Notes under the pieces: model-generated
What the model was told of the DNA's origin: nothing
The model's database searches: none
The model's input: the letters and a program-made list of their open reading frames with translations, nothing else
Program-made: the position numbers and the translations under genes
Shown: positions 1 through 8,662 of the stretch, in pieces
How positions within the stretch are numbered: position 1 is the first letter of the stretch
Layout: the number at the start of each line of letters is the position of its first letter
Assembly (NCBI GenBank): GCA_014802015.1
Contig: JAAVDB010000037.1
Location: forward strand, 1 to 38,872
Reading direction: 5' to 3'
From: Bacteroides sp.
Lineage (GTDB): Bacteria > Bacteroidota > Bacteroidia > Bacteroidales > Muribaculaceae
DNA: 38,872 nucleotides

Positions 1-1407
1 CTCAACGGCATATACCTCTCGATGAACGACCTCTACACCAGTTATCTCGGTGCAGGTGGCATTGACGTCATGGCTCAATACTATAACGTGACTGAAAACG
101 ACAACCACTCGATGCGTTTGTATTCAGGTTACAAGTATAACGATGCCGCATTCGAGACCATTAACAGCAATATCTGGAGCAACCTCTATACACTCCTCGC
201 CAACACCAACGTACTCATCGAGCACACTGATGACAATGCCGAAGTGCTCACTGCCGAACAGCGCGGACTCGTCCGCGGCGAGGCGCTCGCGCTCAGGGCA
301 TTCTTCCACTTTGACCTGCTCCGTCTGTATGGCCCGATCTACAGTCAGAATCCCGACGAAGTCTGCATCCCCTATCAGAACAGCTCACGCCGCGAGATTC
401 AGCCGCTGCTCCCTGCCAGCCAGGTGCTCGGACTCATCATTGACGACCTCAAGGAGGCCGAGTCGCTTCTGAGCCAGTACGACCCGATTATCGAATCAGG
501 TGTCGGAGATTTAGTCCTCGTTGATGACGGCACCTCGGCCTACGACTCATATTATCGCCAGATACGCCTCAATTACTACGCCGTCGAGGCTATGCTCGCA
601 CGTGCATACCTGTGGAAAGGCGACAACGCCGAGGCCTACCGATATGCCAAGAATAATATTATCGACAAGATCACCACTGACCGGCTCGAAGTTTTCCCCT
701 GGACTAAGCGTGAGGATGTACTCTCCGAGACCGCACCCGACTACATTTTTTCATCCGAAGTAATGTTCGCGCTCTACAATTCGCGACGTCTCAACAACCT
801 CTACAACATATACTTCGCATCGACCCTCGCACGCTCATCACGACTCACATTCGTCGGTTCGAGCCTGGGCGCCGACTCCAAGGTGGGAACATTCTACGAT
901 GACCCCAACGACTACCGCCGCAAGATGTGGGAGATTGTCGAGCCTACCGAGGCCGAGAAGCAGGATGCCATCAACAACAATCTGCCTCTCACCAACTCTC
1001 TCGCATTCAATAAATACGTCAACAACTCAGGCGATGCCCAGAGCACAACCAAACCTACCACATTCCGCTACATGATACCCCTCATCCGACTCAGTGAGGT
1101 ATATCTCATCGCAGCCGAGACCACAACCGATCAGGATGAAGCATATTCATTCATCAATGCGGTCCGCAATCATCGCGAATGTGCCAATGTAGCAAAAGAT
1201 TCAGGTTTCGACAATGCTCTGACTTATGAATTTGCCCGCGAGGTCATCGGCGAAGGCCAGCTCTTCTACTTCTACAAGCGCCGTGCCGTTGTCAACATGA
1301 TCTCGGGCACCTCGGCTGCCGGCACCTACACGATGCTCCTTAACAACTATGTCATGCCGCTGCCTCAGTCCGAACTTGACCAGCGCGTGCTCGTTGGAGC
1401 GGAGTAA
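1..1407 (+). CDS. RagB/SusD family nutrient-binding outer membrane lipoprotein, 5' truncated by window edge
   Basis: The reading frame is open from base 1 (LNGIYLS precedes the first Met at 22) and stops at 1405-1407, so 468 C-terminal residues are visible. The lipoprotein signal and N-terminus lie outside the window. The stretch RGEALALRAFFHFDLLRLYG (about 270-340 bp) is the characteristic SusD TPR-helix motif, and LIRLSEVYLIAAE near 1080 is the second conserved SusD block. SusD proteins sit on the outer face of the outer membrane and act as a lid for a SusC TonB-dependent transporter, which is expected just upstream. The next two genes, a DUF4843 and a PKD-like lipoprotein, follow at 44 and 29 bp and are presumably co-transcribed. 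The substrate cannot be read from this fragment. No glycoside hydrolase is nearby, so a glycan substrate is not assured. Confidence 0.93.
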   Translation, partial: LNGIYLSMNDLYTSYLGAGGIDVMAQYYNVTENDNHSMRLYSGYKYNDAAFETINSNIWSNLYTLLANTNVLIEHTDDNAEVLTAEQRGLVRGEALALRAFFHFDLLRLYGPIYSQNPDEVCIPYQNSSRREIQPLLPASQVLGLIIDDLKEAESLLSQYDPIIESGVGDLVLVDDGTSAYDSYYRQIRLNYYAVEAMLARAYLWKGDNAEAYRYAKNNIIDKITTDRLEVFPWTKREDVLSETAPDYIFSSEVMFALYNSRRLNNLYNIYFASTLARSSRLTFVGSSLGADSKVGTFYDDPNDYRRKMWEIVEPTEAEKQDAINNNLPLTNSLAFNKYVNNSGDAQSTTKPTTFRYMIPLIRLSEVYLIAAETTTDQDEAYSFINAVRNHRECANVAKDSGFDNALTYEFAREVIGEGQLFYFYKRRAVVNMISGTSAAGTYTMLLNNYVMPLPQSELDQRVLVGAE

Positions 1408-1451
1408 TGTTTTCAGTAACATATTCTTACAGCATATTATCAATATAATAT

Positions 1452-2360
1452 ATGAAGTTCTTACCAAAACTTTTCCTCGCATCCTCCGCTCTTGCCGCAG
1501 CCATGAGCAGTTGCTCGGAGCATGAGATTGACTACTATTCGGGAGTCGATGCGATCTTCTTTGACCAGCAATTCTCAGGTAATATCAATGAGACATGGCT
1601 CGACACCACCCAGCTCGCTCATCAGATATATACCGTTGTGAATTTCAACAATATCAGCGGAGGCCTCGATTCCATATTGAAGATTAAGATCGAGACCACC
1701 GGCTATGTACGCGACTACCTCCGGCCCTTTAGTGTCGAGGTCGTAGCCGACAGCACCGACGCGATCGAAGGTGAGGAGTTCACCATCCTCAATCCCGACC
1801 TCGCCATCCTGCCCGGCAACAACAGCACGCATGTCGACGTCAAGGTAAGCGTGTCCGAACGCCTCTACTCCTCCACTTGCCGCATACAGCTCCGTCTCGT
1901 TCCCGGCGAACACTTCGCACTCCCCTTCGGCAAGGACGGTTTCGGCCTCATGCCCCTGCGCGGTGCAGTCAACGCCTCGGTACTCACCGATCTGAGCACC
2001 AACTACGACCCCTCGATTCATAACATATTCATAACCGGCGAGCTTTCACGTCCCGCCATGTGGACTGAAGGTGTGGAACAGATCAGCCACAAATACAGCT
2101 GGGGAACCTATTCGCTGAAAAAATACCGGTTGCTCCTGTCCGTGGCAGAGCCTTACGGTTGGGGCCCCTGGCATTTCGAAAATCAGATGCCTATCGAGCG
2201 TATGGGCATCATCCAGCGTGCAGCCGCATCATATCTGCGCGAACAGTATAATAAGGGTCGCGAATATTGGGTCCTCGACGAAGACGGGTCCATGATGTGG
2301 GTTAAAGGTTGCTCCTGGGCTCTTGGTACCCGTCCCGAAGATATGGTTGATGTAAATTGA
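1452..2360 (+). CDS. DUF4843 domain-containing surface lipoprotein
   Basis: 302 residues. The N-terminus is a lipoprotein signal ending AMSSC, with Cys21 as the lipidation site, followed by acidic residues that fit the surface-export signals of Bacteroidetes lipoproteins. The start of the mature protein (IDYYSGVDAIFFDQQ) is the typical DUF4843 opening. These proteins usually follow SusC/SusD pairs and precede PKD-like lipoproteins, exactly as here. The family has no established biochemical role; an accessory part in substrate capture is inferred from position only. The stop lies 29 bp before the next gene, consistent with one transcript. Confidence 0.85.
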   Translation: MKFLPKLFLASSALAAAMSSCSEHEIDYYSGVDAIFFDQQFSGNINETWLDTTQLAHQIYTVVNFNNISGGLDSILKIKIETTGYVRDYLRPFSVEVVADSTDAIEGEEFTILNPDLAILPGNNSTHVDVKVSVSERLYSSTCRIQLRLVPGEHFALPFGKDGFGLMPLRGAVNASVLTDLSTNYDPSIHNIFITGELSRPAMWTEGVEQISHKYSWGTYSLKKYRLLLSVAEPYGWGPWHFENQMPIERMGIIQRAAASYLREQYNKGREYWVLDEDGSMMWVKGCSWALGTRPEDMVDVN

Positions 2361-2389
2361 TTCGTTCCAACAATTAGCACAATACGATT

Positions 2390-3958
2390 ATGAAAAAATA
2401 TATATCGGCCTTGGTCATCCTGCCATTGCTCACAGCATGTGTCGATGACAAAGGTTCATACGACTATCATCCCGTGAATGAAGTATCCGTTGACGGGATC
2501 GAAGACTCATACAGCGTGCTCGCTCACATCGACCGCCTGCAGATCTCACCCGATCTTGACGGTACGCTCTATGGCGACAACCTCGACAACTACACTTACA
2601 AATGGCATGTGTGCAACGGCTCCCTTGCTGACGATCCGCACCATCACATTGAGATCGGCTATGATAAGGATCTCGACTGGCAGGCCGACCTTGACCCGGG
2701 TGAGTATTCCGTCTACTTCACCGTCCGCGAGAAGACCACCGGCCTCGAACAGTCATTCCGAACCACGCTTAACGTGACCAGCTCATTCGGAAAAGGATTC
2801 CTGATCCTGGGCGATGTTGACGGCACCGACCGTCTCGGCCTCGACATGCTCACCATGGCTCCCAACCGCGACACGATTATGGTCGAGGAGGCGTTTGACA
2901 ATTCCAGACTCAACCTCCGTAACGCCAAGAAACTATATTATTCAGGCGATTTCGATTCCGAGCCCGGACGCTCCCTCTATGTAATGACTGAAGACGACTC
3001 ATATCTCTTCTATTCCGGAGCTAACGAAAACCTCTTCGAGCCGATCCACACCTTCAACGATCAGGGCATATTTGACTGCGAGTATGACATCTCCCTGCCG
3101 ATACATCTTGTTGACGCATTCCCAAAAGGCAACAACATGTACAGCTGTATGAGCCGTAATGCACGCTTGTATGTCACCGAAGACGTAGTGTTCGGCGGCC
3201 CTTACGGTTATGAAGGTACACAGCTGTTCACCACTCCTTACAACCGTTATGACGCCGGCGGCTCCCTGTTCAGGATATATCCGAGCATATTCTTCAAATC
3301 TAACGAACTGAATTATCGTAATAACATCGTCTGCTTCATGTATGACCTCGATAATGAATGCTTCGTAAGATTCTGCGCCGACCTGACGACAGCAGCCCCG
3401 GTCAGCACCGAAGCCATAACCCAAAGCAACACATGGCCGTTTAACTTTAAGGATAGCGGCTACAAATTCATCTACGGCAAGACAGGTTATGATGACTCCG
3501 GCCATACGAATATCGTAGCCATTGACAACCACGGCGACTACAACGTCCTGCGCATGGTGGTCCCCACCACTGCTACAGCAATGTGTTCCGACAAAGATCA
3601 GTTTGTCGTCGACCTCTCGATTGCCACCGACTTTGACAAGGCTTCGATCTACGCATTCTCCGATGCACGTACTTCAGTGCTCTACGCTGTGGGCAAGACA
3701 CTCTATCACTATGACTATTCACGTAAGTCAGTTGAGAAGAAAGAATTTGACAGCGAGATCATCTATCTCGACTCTGAATACCAGTCCGAAAAATCTGTCT
3801 ATGATTTCATCCTTGCCACATGGGACGATGCAGCCAAAGGCATGATCTACAAGGGCGACATTAGTAATGATCCTAACAGCGTGGCCTTTGACATCAAGCA
3901 CAGCTGGCCGACACGTCTGTATGTCAAGGACATTTCATGGTTCCTCACCACTAAGTGA
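2390..3958 (+). CDS. PKD-like family surface lipoprotein
   Basis: 522 residues. The signal ends LLTAC with Cys17 as the lipobox cysteine, and the following VDD is an acidic stretch of the kind that directs lipoproteins to the cell surface in Bacteroidetes. The N-terminal part (about 20-130) resembles PKD/Ig-like folds, including a YKWHV strand. The rest has propeller-like repeats such as FLILGDVDGTDRLGLDML and YAVGKTLYHYDY. PKD-like lipoproteins of this type are commonly the third or fourth member of SusCD loci next to DUF4843 proteins. A surface binding role is likely, with the ligand unknown. A strong hairpin 14 bp after the stop ends the locus. Confidence 0.78.
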   Translation: MKKYISALVILPLLTACVDDKGSYDYHPVNEVSVDGIEDSYSVLAHIDRLQISPDLDGTLYGDNLDNYTYKWHVCNGSLADDPHHHIEIGYDKDLDWQADLDPGEYSVYFTVREKTTGLEQSFRTTLNVTSSFGKGFLILGDVDGTDRLGLDMLTMAPNRDTIMVEEAFDNSRLNLRNAKKLYYSGDFDSEPGRSLYVMTEDDSYLFYSGANENLFEPIHTFNDQGIFDCEYDISLPIHLVDAFPKGNNMYSCMSRNARLYVTEDVVFGGPYGYEGTQLFTTPYNRYDAGGSLFRIYPSIFFKSNELNYRNNIVCFMYDLDNECFVRFCADLTTAAPVSTEAITQSNTWPFNFKDSGYKFIYGKTGYDDSGHTNIVAIDNHGDYNVLRMVVPTTATAMCSDKDQFVVDLSIATDFDKASIYAFSDARTSVLYAVGKTLYHYDYSRKSVEKKEFDSEIIYLDSEYQSEKSVYDFILATWDDAAKGMIYKGDISNDPNSVAFDIKHSWPTRLYVKDISWFLTTK

Positions 3959-3971
3959 TAATCTATCGTAA

Positions 3972-4009
3972 TATGCCACGTGATTGAAAGAATCTTTTCA
4001 CGTGGCATA
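3972..4009 (+). terminator. Hairpin terminator of the SusD/DUF4843/PKD locus
   Basis: A perfect 12-bp stem (TATGCCACGTGA paired with TCACGTGGCATA) encloses a 14-nt loop that can pair further (GAAAG/CTTTT). It lies immediately after the PKD-like lipoprotein stop. The downstream T tract is short (ACTTTG), so termination may be partial. Confidence 0.7.
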
Positions 4010-4096
4010 CTTTGCCATTAAACCAACACTCATCGATTAAGTCTAAATAATATCATCACAATTTAAGTCTGTAATATATACAAAAAACTGTATTTT

Positions 4097-5173
4097 ATGA
4101 AAAAGCTTTTTGCTACGCTCCTCATCGGGGCATCAATGCTGACCGCTTCAGCTCAGACCGATTTCCGTCACATCACATTTGACGAAGCGCTCGCGGCAGC
4201 CAAGCAGGAAAACAAACTCGTCTTTATCGACTTCTTCACCACTTGGTGCGGTCCCTGCAAGAAGATGTCTGCCCAGACATTCCCCATGCCCGAAGTTGGT
4301 GACTTTATGAACGCTAAATTTGTCCCCCTCAAGCTCGATGCCGAGAAAGAGGGTGCACAGCTTGCCAAGACTTACGGTGTACGCGCCTACCCTACATACG
4401 TAGTCGTTGATGCCGAAGGCAAGGAAGTGGCAAAATTCTCAGGCTACATGGAGGGCGCACAGTTTATCGACAAAGTCAGCGCAGCCATCGACCCCGAGCA
4501 GCAGCCCGAGCGCATCAAGGCCCGCTATGAGTCAGGCGAACGCACTCCCAAGCTCGTCAACGCTTACGCCATGCAGCTCATGGAGCAGCGCGACGAGGAT
4601 GCCGGCTTCAAGGTCATCGACAGTTACTTTGACTCACTCTCCGATGCCGAGCGTCTCAACCCCGACAACGCATTCCTCTTCACCGTCTACACCATCAATC
4701 TCGACAACGACCGTGCACGCTTCATGGTGGCACATCGTGGCGATTTCCCCGATGAGACACGCGCTCAGATCAACGAAGTTCTCGGACGTCTCTACAACAA
4801 CAGCCTCAACACCTACTTCTCAGGCTACATCTTCCGCGAAGGTCTGTATGACGCCGCCAAGTTCGCCGAACTCAAGAACATGCTCTCGACCCTCAATCTC
4901 ACTACCGAAAACAGTCCTGTAGTATACGAGTTCATCGAGAAGCGTCCCGGTGCGACCGATCGTGAATACTTCGACTTCGTAGCCGCTAATTTCAACCGTC
5001 TCGAACCGTACTGGAAGAGCCTGCTCGTTCTCAACCTCCTCCGTCTCTGCGAGCCCGACTCACCCGCATTCAAGGCCGAGATGGCAAAGTTCCTCCGCAA
5101 CAATCTCACCGACCTCTCACCCGTCGGCATCCAGATGGCAGGACGCACTCTTCAGGCCCTCGAACAGAACTAA
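4097..5173 (+). CDS. Exported thioredoxin-family protein
   Basis: 358 residues. A signal peptide (MKKLFATLLIGASMLTASAQ) is followed by a thioredoxin domain at about 23-135, with the intact catalytic motif WCGPCK (Cys51, Cys54) and a cis-Pro region at AYPTYVV. Residues 135-358 are an alpha-rich C-terminal domain seen in Bacteroidetes periplasmic thioredoxin-like proteins, with no function I can assign. It is probably a periplasmic disulfide reductase or isomerase. It leads a three-gene run with the protease at 5202 (28 bp gap) and the GLPGLI protein at 6146 (17 bp gap), all exported, suggesting a shared envelope role. No promoter of the TAnnTTTG type was found in the upstream AT-rich 90 bp. 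Confidence 0.85.
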   Translation: MKKLFATLLIGASMLTASAQTDFRHITFDEALAAAKQENKLVFIDFFTTWCGPCKKMSAQTFPMPEVGDFMNAKFVPLKLDAEKEGAQLAKTYGVRAYPTYVVVDAEGKEVAKFSGYMEGAQFIDKVSAAIDPEQQPERIKARYESGERTPKLVNAYAMQLMEQRDEDAGFKVIDSYFDSLSDAERLNPDNAFLFTVYTINLDNDRARFMVAHRGDFPDETRAQINEVLGRLYNNSLNTYFSGYIFREGLYDAAKFAELKNMLSTLNLTTENSPVVYEFIEKRPGATDREYFDFVAANFNRLEPYWKSLLVLNLLRLCEPDSPAFKAEMAKFLRNNLTDLSPVGIQMAGRTLQALEQN

Positions 5174-5201
5174 TTGAACAATCAGCTTACTACACGTAAG
5201 A

Positions 5202-6128
5202 ATGAGACATACATTCATCACATCCGCACTGGCCGCCGTGATCACCTTCGTGGCGGCTGGTGCCGTAACTGCACGGGCCGAGGATCCGCGCAGTTCTTAT
5301 AAAGACTATCACAGGATGGTCGAAGGCACCACTGCACAGCTCAAGCCCTATCTCAAGGAGCACCCCGAGGTCCTGGCCGATTCGCTTGAGGCGCGCATAC
5401 TCCCCTTCATGTCCGAAGGCAGCGTCGCACCGCGATCAGTCCTCACCCCGCCCCGCAAGAAGCGTCTAACACCCGAGCAGGTCTATGAGCAGGGTCGCCG
5501 CAGCTCGCTCGCTTTCGGCAAAATGGAGCACGTATCGTATCTCAACACCGACTCAGCCTACACCAACGCATCAGCCGTAGCGCTCACCCCCGACGGTATC
5601 TGCGTGACAAACTATCACGTTGTCAATGACCTCGTGCTGCGCGGAGCATTCGATTACCATGCACCGTACGACCGCATGCGCTTTGTCATGGACTGTGACG
5701 GCAACGCATTCCCCGTCACCGATGTGCTGGGCGTAGACATCCTCAATGACCTCGCCATCATCCGTGTCGACACCCGCGGTCACAAACTCACTCCCGCTCC
5801 CGTGGCCGATGACGCTCCTGTCGGAGCCGCCGTCTACTGTCTTGCCAACCCCTCCGGCAAATACTTCCAGTTTACCGAAGGTGTCGTAGCCAACCGCACG
5901 GCTACACTCAACCGTCAGACCGGACACAACAAGTATATTCTTGAGATCACATCCGACTATGGTGTCGGCGCCAGCGGAGGACCCATCTTCGACCAGTACG
6001 GCAACCTCGTTTCACTCGTCAGCTCCACATTCTCGCTCTATGCCGAGCCCGAACAGTTCCGTAACTTCCAGATGACCTACAAACTCACCGTACCCGGATT
6101 TCTCATCAAGGACAAATTCAAAGACTGA
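5202..6128 (+). CDS. Exported trypsin-like serine protease (S1/DegP-type fold, no PDZ)
   Basis: 308 residues with an N-terminal signal peptide (cleavage near ARA-ED, about 26). The triad is readable: His139 in TNYHVV, Asp183 in NDLAII, and Ser258 in GASGGPIF. The domain occupies about 115-300 and there is no PDZ domain, so this is not a full DegP/HtrA. Residues 30-100 form a charged helical leader that could be a propeptide or a partner-binding segment. The protease probably acts in the periplasm or outside. It lies between a thioredoxin and a GLPGLI protein with short gaps, which suggests one operon; substrate unknown. Confidence 0.85.
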   Translation: MRHTFITSALAAVITFVAAGAVTARAEDPRSSYKDYHRMVEGTTAQLKPYLKEHPEVLADSLEARILPFMSEGSVAPRSVLTPPRKKRLTPEQVYEQGRRSSLAFGKMEHVSYLNTDSAYTNASAVALTPDGICVTNYHVVNDLVLRGAFDYHAPYDRMRFVMDCDGNAFPVTDVLGVDILNDLAIIRVDTRGHKLTPAPVADDAPVGAAVYCLANPSGKYFQFTEGVVANRTATLNRQTGHNKYILEITSDYGVGASGGPIFDQYGNLVSLVSSTFSLYAEPEQFRNFQMTYKLTVPGFLIKDKFKD

Positions 6129-6145
6129 CCACTTACAGCGACCGC

Positions 6146-7036
6146 ATGAAAAAGATTATTATACCCGCACTGCTTCTCGCATTCGCATCAGTCCTCCCGG
6201 CTGCGGCTCAGGCACCCCGTGGCGGCAATCGTAACGCACAGGCAGAGGAGCGCATGGCAAAATTGCGCGAGGAGGCCAACGCCTATTATGCCAATGCCGA
6301 CACTGCCGACTATGGCGTACGCTATCGTTTTAACTACCTCTTCAACAAGGAGCACAATCTCCGCTATCAGGAAGACCGAATAGTGATGATAACTCCGCGT
6401 GTCACACTTGACATGAGTTATCAGGGCATCGGCGAGGACCGTTGGCACATCACCAACCCCGCCGCCACCAGCGGTGACACAAGTCTCGCTTACCGTCTCA
6501 CACCATCCTACTACTTCTACTATCCTGAATCGGGACGCGCAGTCAAGACCTACCGCATCATCTCCGAAGAGTTCAAACTCAACGACAGCAAGTCGGCCAA
6601 CAACTGGATCATATCTGACGAACAGCGCAAGATAGGCGACTACAACTGCCGTCGTGCCGACCTCGACAAGGGCGGACGCCACTGGACCGCATGGTACACC
6701 AACGACCTCCCCTCGGCCGGAGCCCCCCGTGACTTCCACGGACTCCCCGGTGTAGTCATCGAACTCTCCGACACAGATGGCGAGGTAAAGTGGACGTTCA
6801 ACAGCATCGTCAACCACATCGAAGGCGACACCCTCTTTATCAAATATCCTGACAAATTCACCGACCTGCCCGTCGAGCAATTCCCCAAGATATTGCGACT
6901 GTTTGCCGATGCCGGCGATAACAACTACCTCAAAGGCTCAGGCGTCATGGAGAAGCAGAAAGCTAACTACCCCAAGAAATTTCGCCCCTCCACCGGCCTG
7001 GACGCATGTCTCATCGACAACCCCATCGAGAGATAA
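6146..7036 (+). CDS. GLPGLI family exported protein
   Basis: 296 residues with a signal peptide (cleavage near AAAQ, about 22). The family signature appears as GLPGVVIEL at 199-207, preceded by the usual context W(T)AWYTNDLP and followed by a short C-terminal region. GLPGLI proteins are restricted to Bacteroidetes, are exported and have no proven function; some lie near TonB-dependent receptors. Here it is the last gene of the run 4097-7036 and is followed 44 bp later by a 15-bp hairpin terminator. Confidence 0.88.
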   Translation: MKKIIIPALLLAFASVLPAAAQAPRGGNRNAQAEERMAKLREEANAYYANADTADYGVRYRFNYLFNKEHNLRYQEDRIVMITPRVTLDMSYQGIGEDRWHITNPAATSGDTSLAYRLTPSYYFYYPESGRAVKTYRIISEEFKLNDSKSANNWIISDEQRKIGDYNCRRADLDKGGRHWTAWYTNDLPSAGAPRDFHGLPGVVIELSDTDGEVKWTFNSIVNHIEGDTLFIKYPDKFTDLPVEQFPKILRLFADAGDNNYLKGSGVMEKQKANYPKKFRPSTGLDACLIDNPIER

Positions 7037-7079
7037 GCTATCCTTTAAGAGATAAGCAATCCACAAAAGGATATTGAAA

Positions 7080-7122
7080 AAAGTACCGAAAGAGCACTCT
7101 TTCGGTACTTTAAACTTTTTTT
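7080..7122 (+). terminator. Rho-independent terminator after the GLPGLI gene
   Basis: A perfect 15-bp stem (AAAGTACCGAAAGAG with CTCTTTCGGTACTTT, 7080-7094 and 7097-7111) is followed by AAAC and a run of eight T's. It directly abuts the der promoter. Confidence 0.9.
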
Positions 7123-7124
7123 AT

Positions 7125-7132
7125 TACCTTTG
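7125..7132 (+). promoter_or_regulatory. Bacteroidetes -7 element (TACCTTTG) for der
   Basis: TACCTTTG matches the TAnnTTTG consensus of the Bacteroidetes primary sigma factor. It lies about 90 bp upstream of the der ATG at 7223, right after the upstream terminator. No clear -33 TTTG is visible at the usual 19-21 nt spacing. The in-frame TTG that could extend der to 7130 lies inside this element, so it cannot be the start if the promoter is real. Confidence 0.6.
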
Positions 7133-7222
7133 CCAAGCGAAACCCGACGCACTGCCCCACCCCTCCGAACTCTCCGGGCCGTCAATGCGTTCTATAATAT
7201 AAATTATAATCATCAGCACGAT

Positions 7223-8542
7223 ATGTCACAACTCATCGCAATAGTGGGTCGCCCCAATGTGGGAAAATCGACCCTGTTCAACCGTCTTACACAGACGCGC
7301 ACCGCTATCACCAACGACGAGGCCGGCACCACACGTGACCGCCAGTATGGCAAAGTCGACTGGAACGGCAAGGAATTTTCAATCGTCGACACCGGCGGTT
7401 GGGTCGTCGGTAGCGAGGACATCTTTGAGAACGAGATCAACAAGCAGGTACACCTTGCCATCGAGCAGGCCGACGAAATCCTCTTCGTTGTCGACGCCAC
7501 CAACGGTGTCACCGACCTCGATGATCAGGTAGCCGAAATCCTCCGACGCTCGTCCAAACCCGTCATCCTCGTCGCCAACAAGGTTGATGCAGGCGACTCG
7601 CTCTACAATATCGCCGAATTTTACTCACTTGGCCTCGGCGATCCTTACGGCGTCTCCGCAGTCAGCGGATACGGCACCGGCGACCTTCTTGACGAAGTCG
7701 TAGCCAAGATGCCCGAGAAGGACGACGACGAATCCGCACAGCTTGAGGACATTCCCAAGATCTGTATTGTCGGCCGTCCTAACGCCGGAAAGTCATCGCT
7801 CGTCAACGCATTCATGGAGCAGGACCGTCACATCGTCACCGACATCGCCGGCACCACGCGTGACTCGATCTACACACGCTACAACAAGTTCGGATTCGAC
7901 TTCTATCTCGTCGACACAGCAGGTATCCGCAAGAAGACCAAAGTCAACGAGGACATCGAATACTACTCGGTCATCCGCTCCATCCGAGCCATCGAAGCCT
8001 CGGACGTGTGCGTCCTTATGATTGACGCCACACGCGGCATCGAGGCACAGGACGTATCCATCTTCTCGCTCATCCAGCGCAACAAAAAAGGCCTTGTGGT
8101 CGTCGTCAACAAATGGGACCTCGTCGAGGACAAGAGCAAGGAAGCCATCCGCCATTACGAGGAGGCCATCCGCTCACGCTTCGCACCATTCACCGACTTC
8201 CCCATCATCTTCGCATCAGCGCTCACCAAGCAGCGTATTTTTAAAGTGCTTGAGACCGCGCTCGACGTATGCCAGAACCGCAAGCGTATGATCCCCACCT
8301 CACAGCTCAACACCGTCATGCTTGAGGCCATATCAGCCTATCCCCCACCCGCCAACAAAGGCAAGTTCGTCAAGATCAAATACGTCACGATGCTCAAAGG
8401 CTCACCCATCCCCACATTCATATTCTTCTGCAACCTCCCGCAGTGGGTCAAGGAGCCTTACCGACGTTATCTTGAAAACAAGATACGTGACACATGGGAC
8501 TTCCACGGCACACCGATCAACATCTACATGCGCGAAAAATAA
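7223..8542 (+). CDS. der: Ribosome biogenesis GTPase Der (EngA)
   Basis: 439 residues from the ATG at 7223, where the conserved N-terminus [12 protein letters not shown] begins at residue 5. A TTG 31 codons upstream lies in the promoter and is rejected. Two GTPase domains in tandem are the hallmark: P-loops GRPNVGKS (9-16) and GRPNAGKS near 185, with DTGG/DTAG switch II motifs and NKVD/NKWD specificity motifs in each domain. A KH-like domain (about 350-439) follows. Der is an essential factor in 50S subunit maturation. Its length is normal for the family. It is transcribed alone and converges on lepA. Confidence 0.97.
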   Translation: MSQLIAIVGRPNVGKSTLFNRLTQTRTAITNDEAGTTRDRQYGKVDWNGKEFSIVDTGGWVVGSEDIFENEINKQVHLAIEQADEILFVVDATNGVTDLDDQVAEILRRSSKPVILVANKVDAGDSLYNIAEFYSLGLGDPYGVSAVSGYGTGDLLDEVVAKMPEKDDDESAQLEDIPKICIVGRPNAGKSSLVNAFMEQDRHIVTDIAGTTRDSIYTRYNKFGFDFYLVDTAGIRKKTKVNEDIEYYSVIRSIRAIEASDVCVLMIDATRGIEAQDVSIFSLIQRNKKGLVVVVNKWDLVEDKSKEAIRHYEEAIRSRFAPFTDFPIIFASALTKQRIFKVLETALDVCQNRKRMIPTSQLNTVMLEAISAYPPPANKGKFVKIKYVTMLKGSPIPTFIFFCNLPQWVKEPYRRYLENKIRDTWDFHGTPINIYMREK

Positions 8543-8553
8543 TCCTATCCCGC

Positions 8554-8624
8554 ACCTATAATAACAGACCGCAGGTCAGTATTCGTGGTTATCGAATACT
8601 GACCTGCGGTCTGTTATTATAGGT
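8554..8624. terminator. Very long perfect hairpin between convergent der and lepA
   Basis: Bases 8554-8585 and 8593-8624 are exact reverse complements, giving a 32-bp perfect stem with a 7-nt loop (TGGTTAT). It starts 11 bp after the der stop and lies 38 bp beyond the lepA stop on the other strand. Position implies a bidirectional terminator. The stem is about twice the length of the other terminators in the window, and the pure T tract after it is weak on both sides. Confidence 0.75.
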
Positions 8625-8662
8625 CGGTCGCCGGCTTTTGGCCCGAATCCTCAATATTGTCG

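Noticed and set aside
4007-4014. ATACTTTG as a promoter for the thioredoxin gene
   Set aside because: It misses the TA at the required position of TAnnTTTG by one base and sits within the arm of the upstream terminator.
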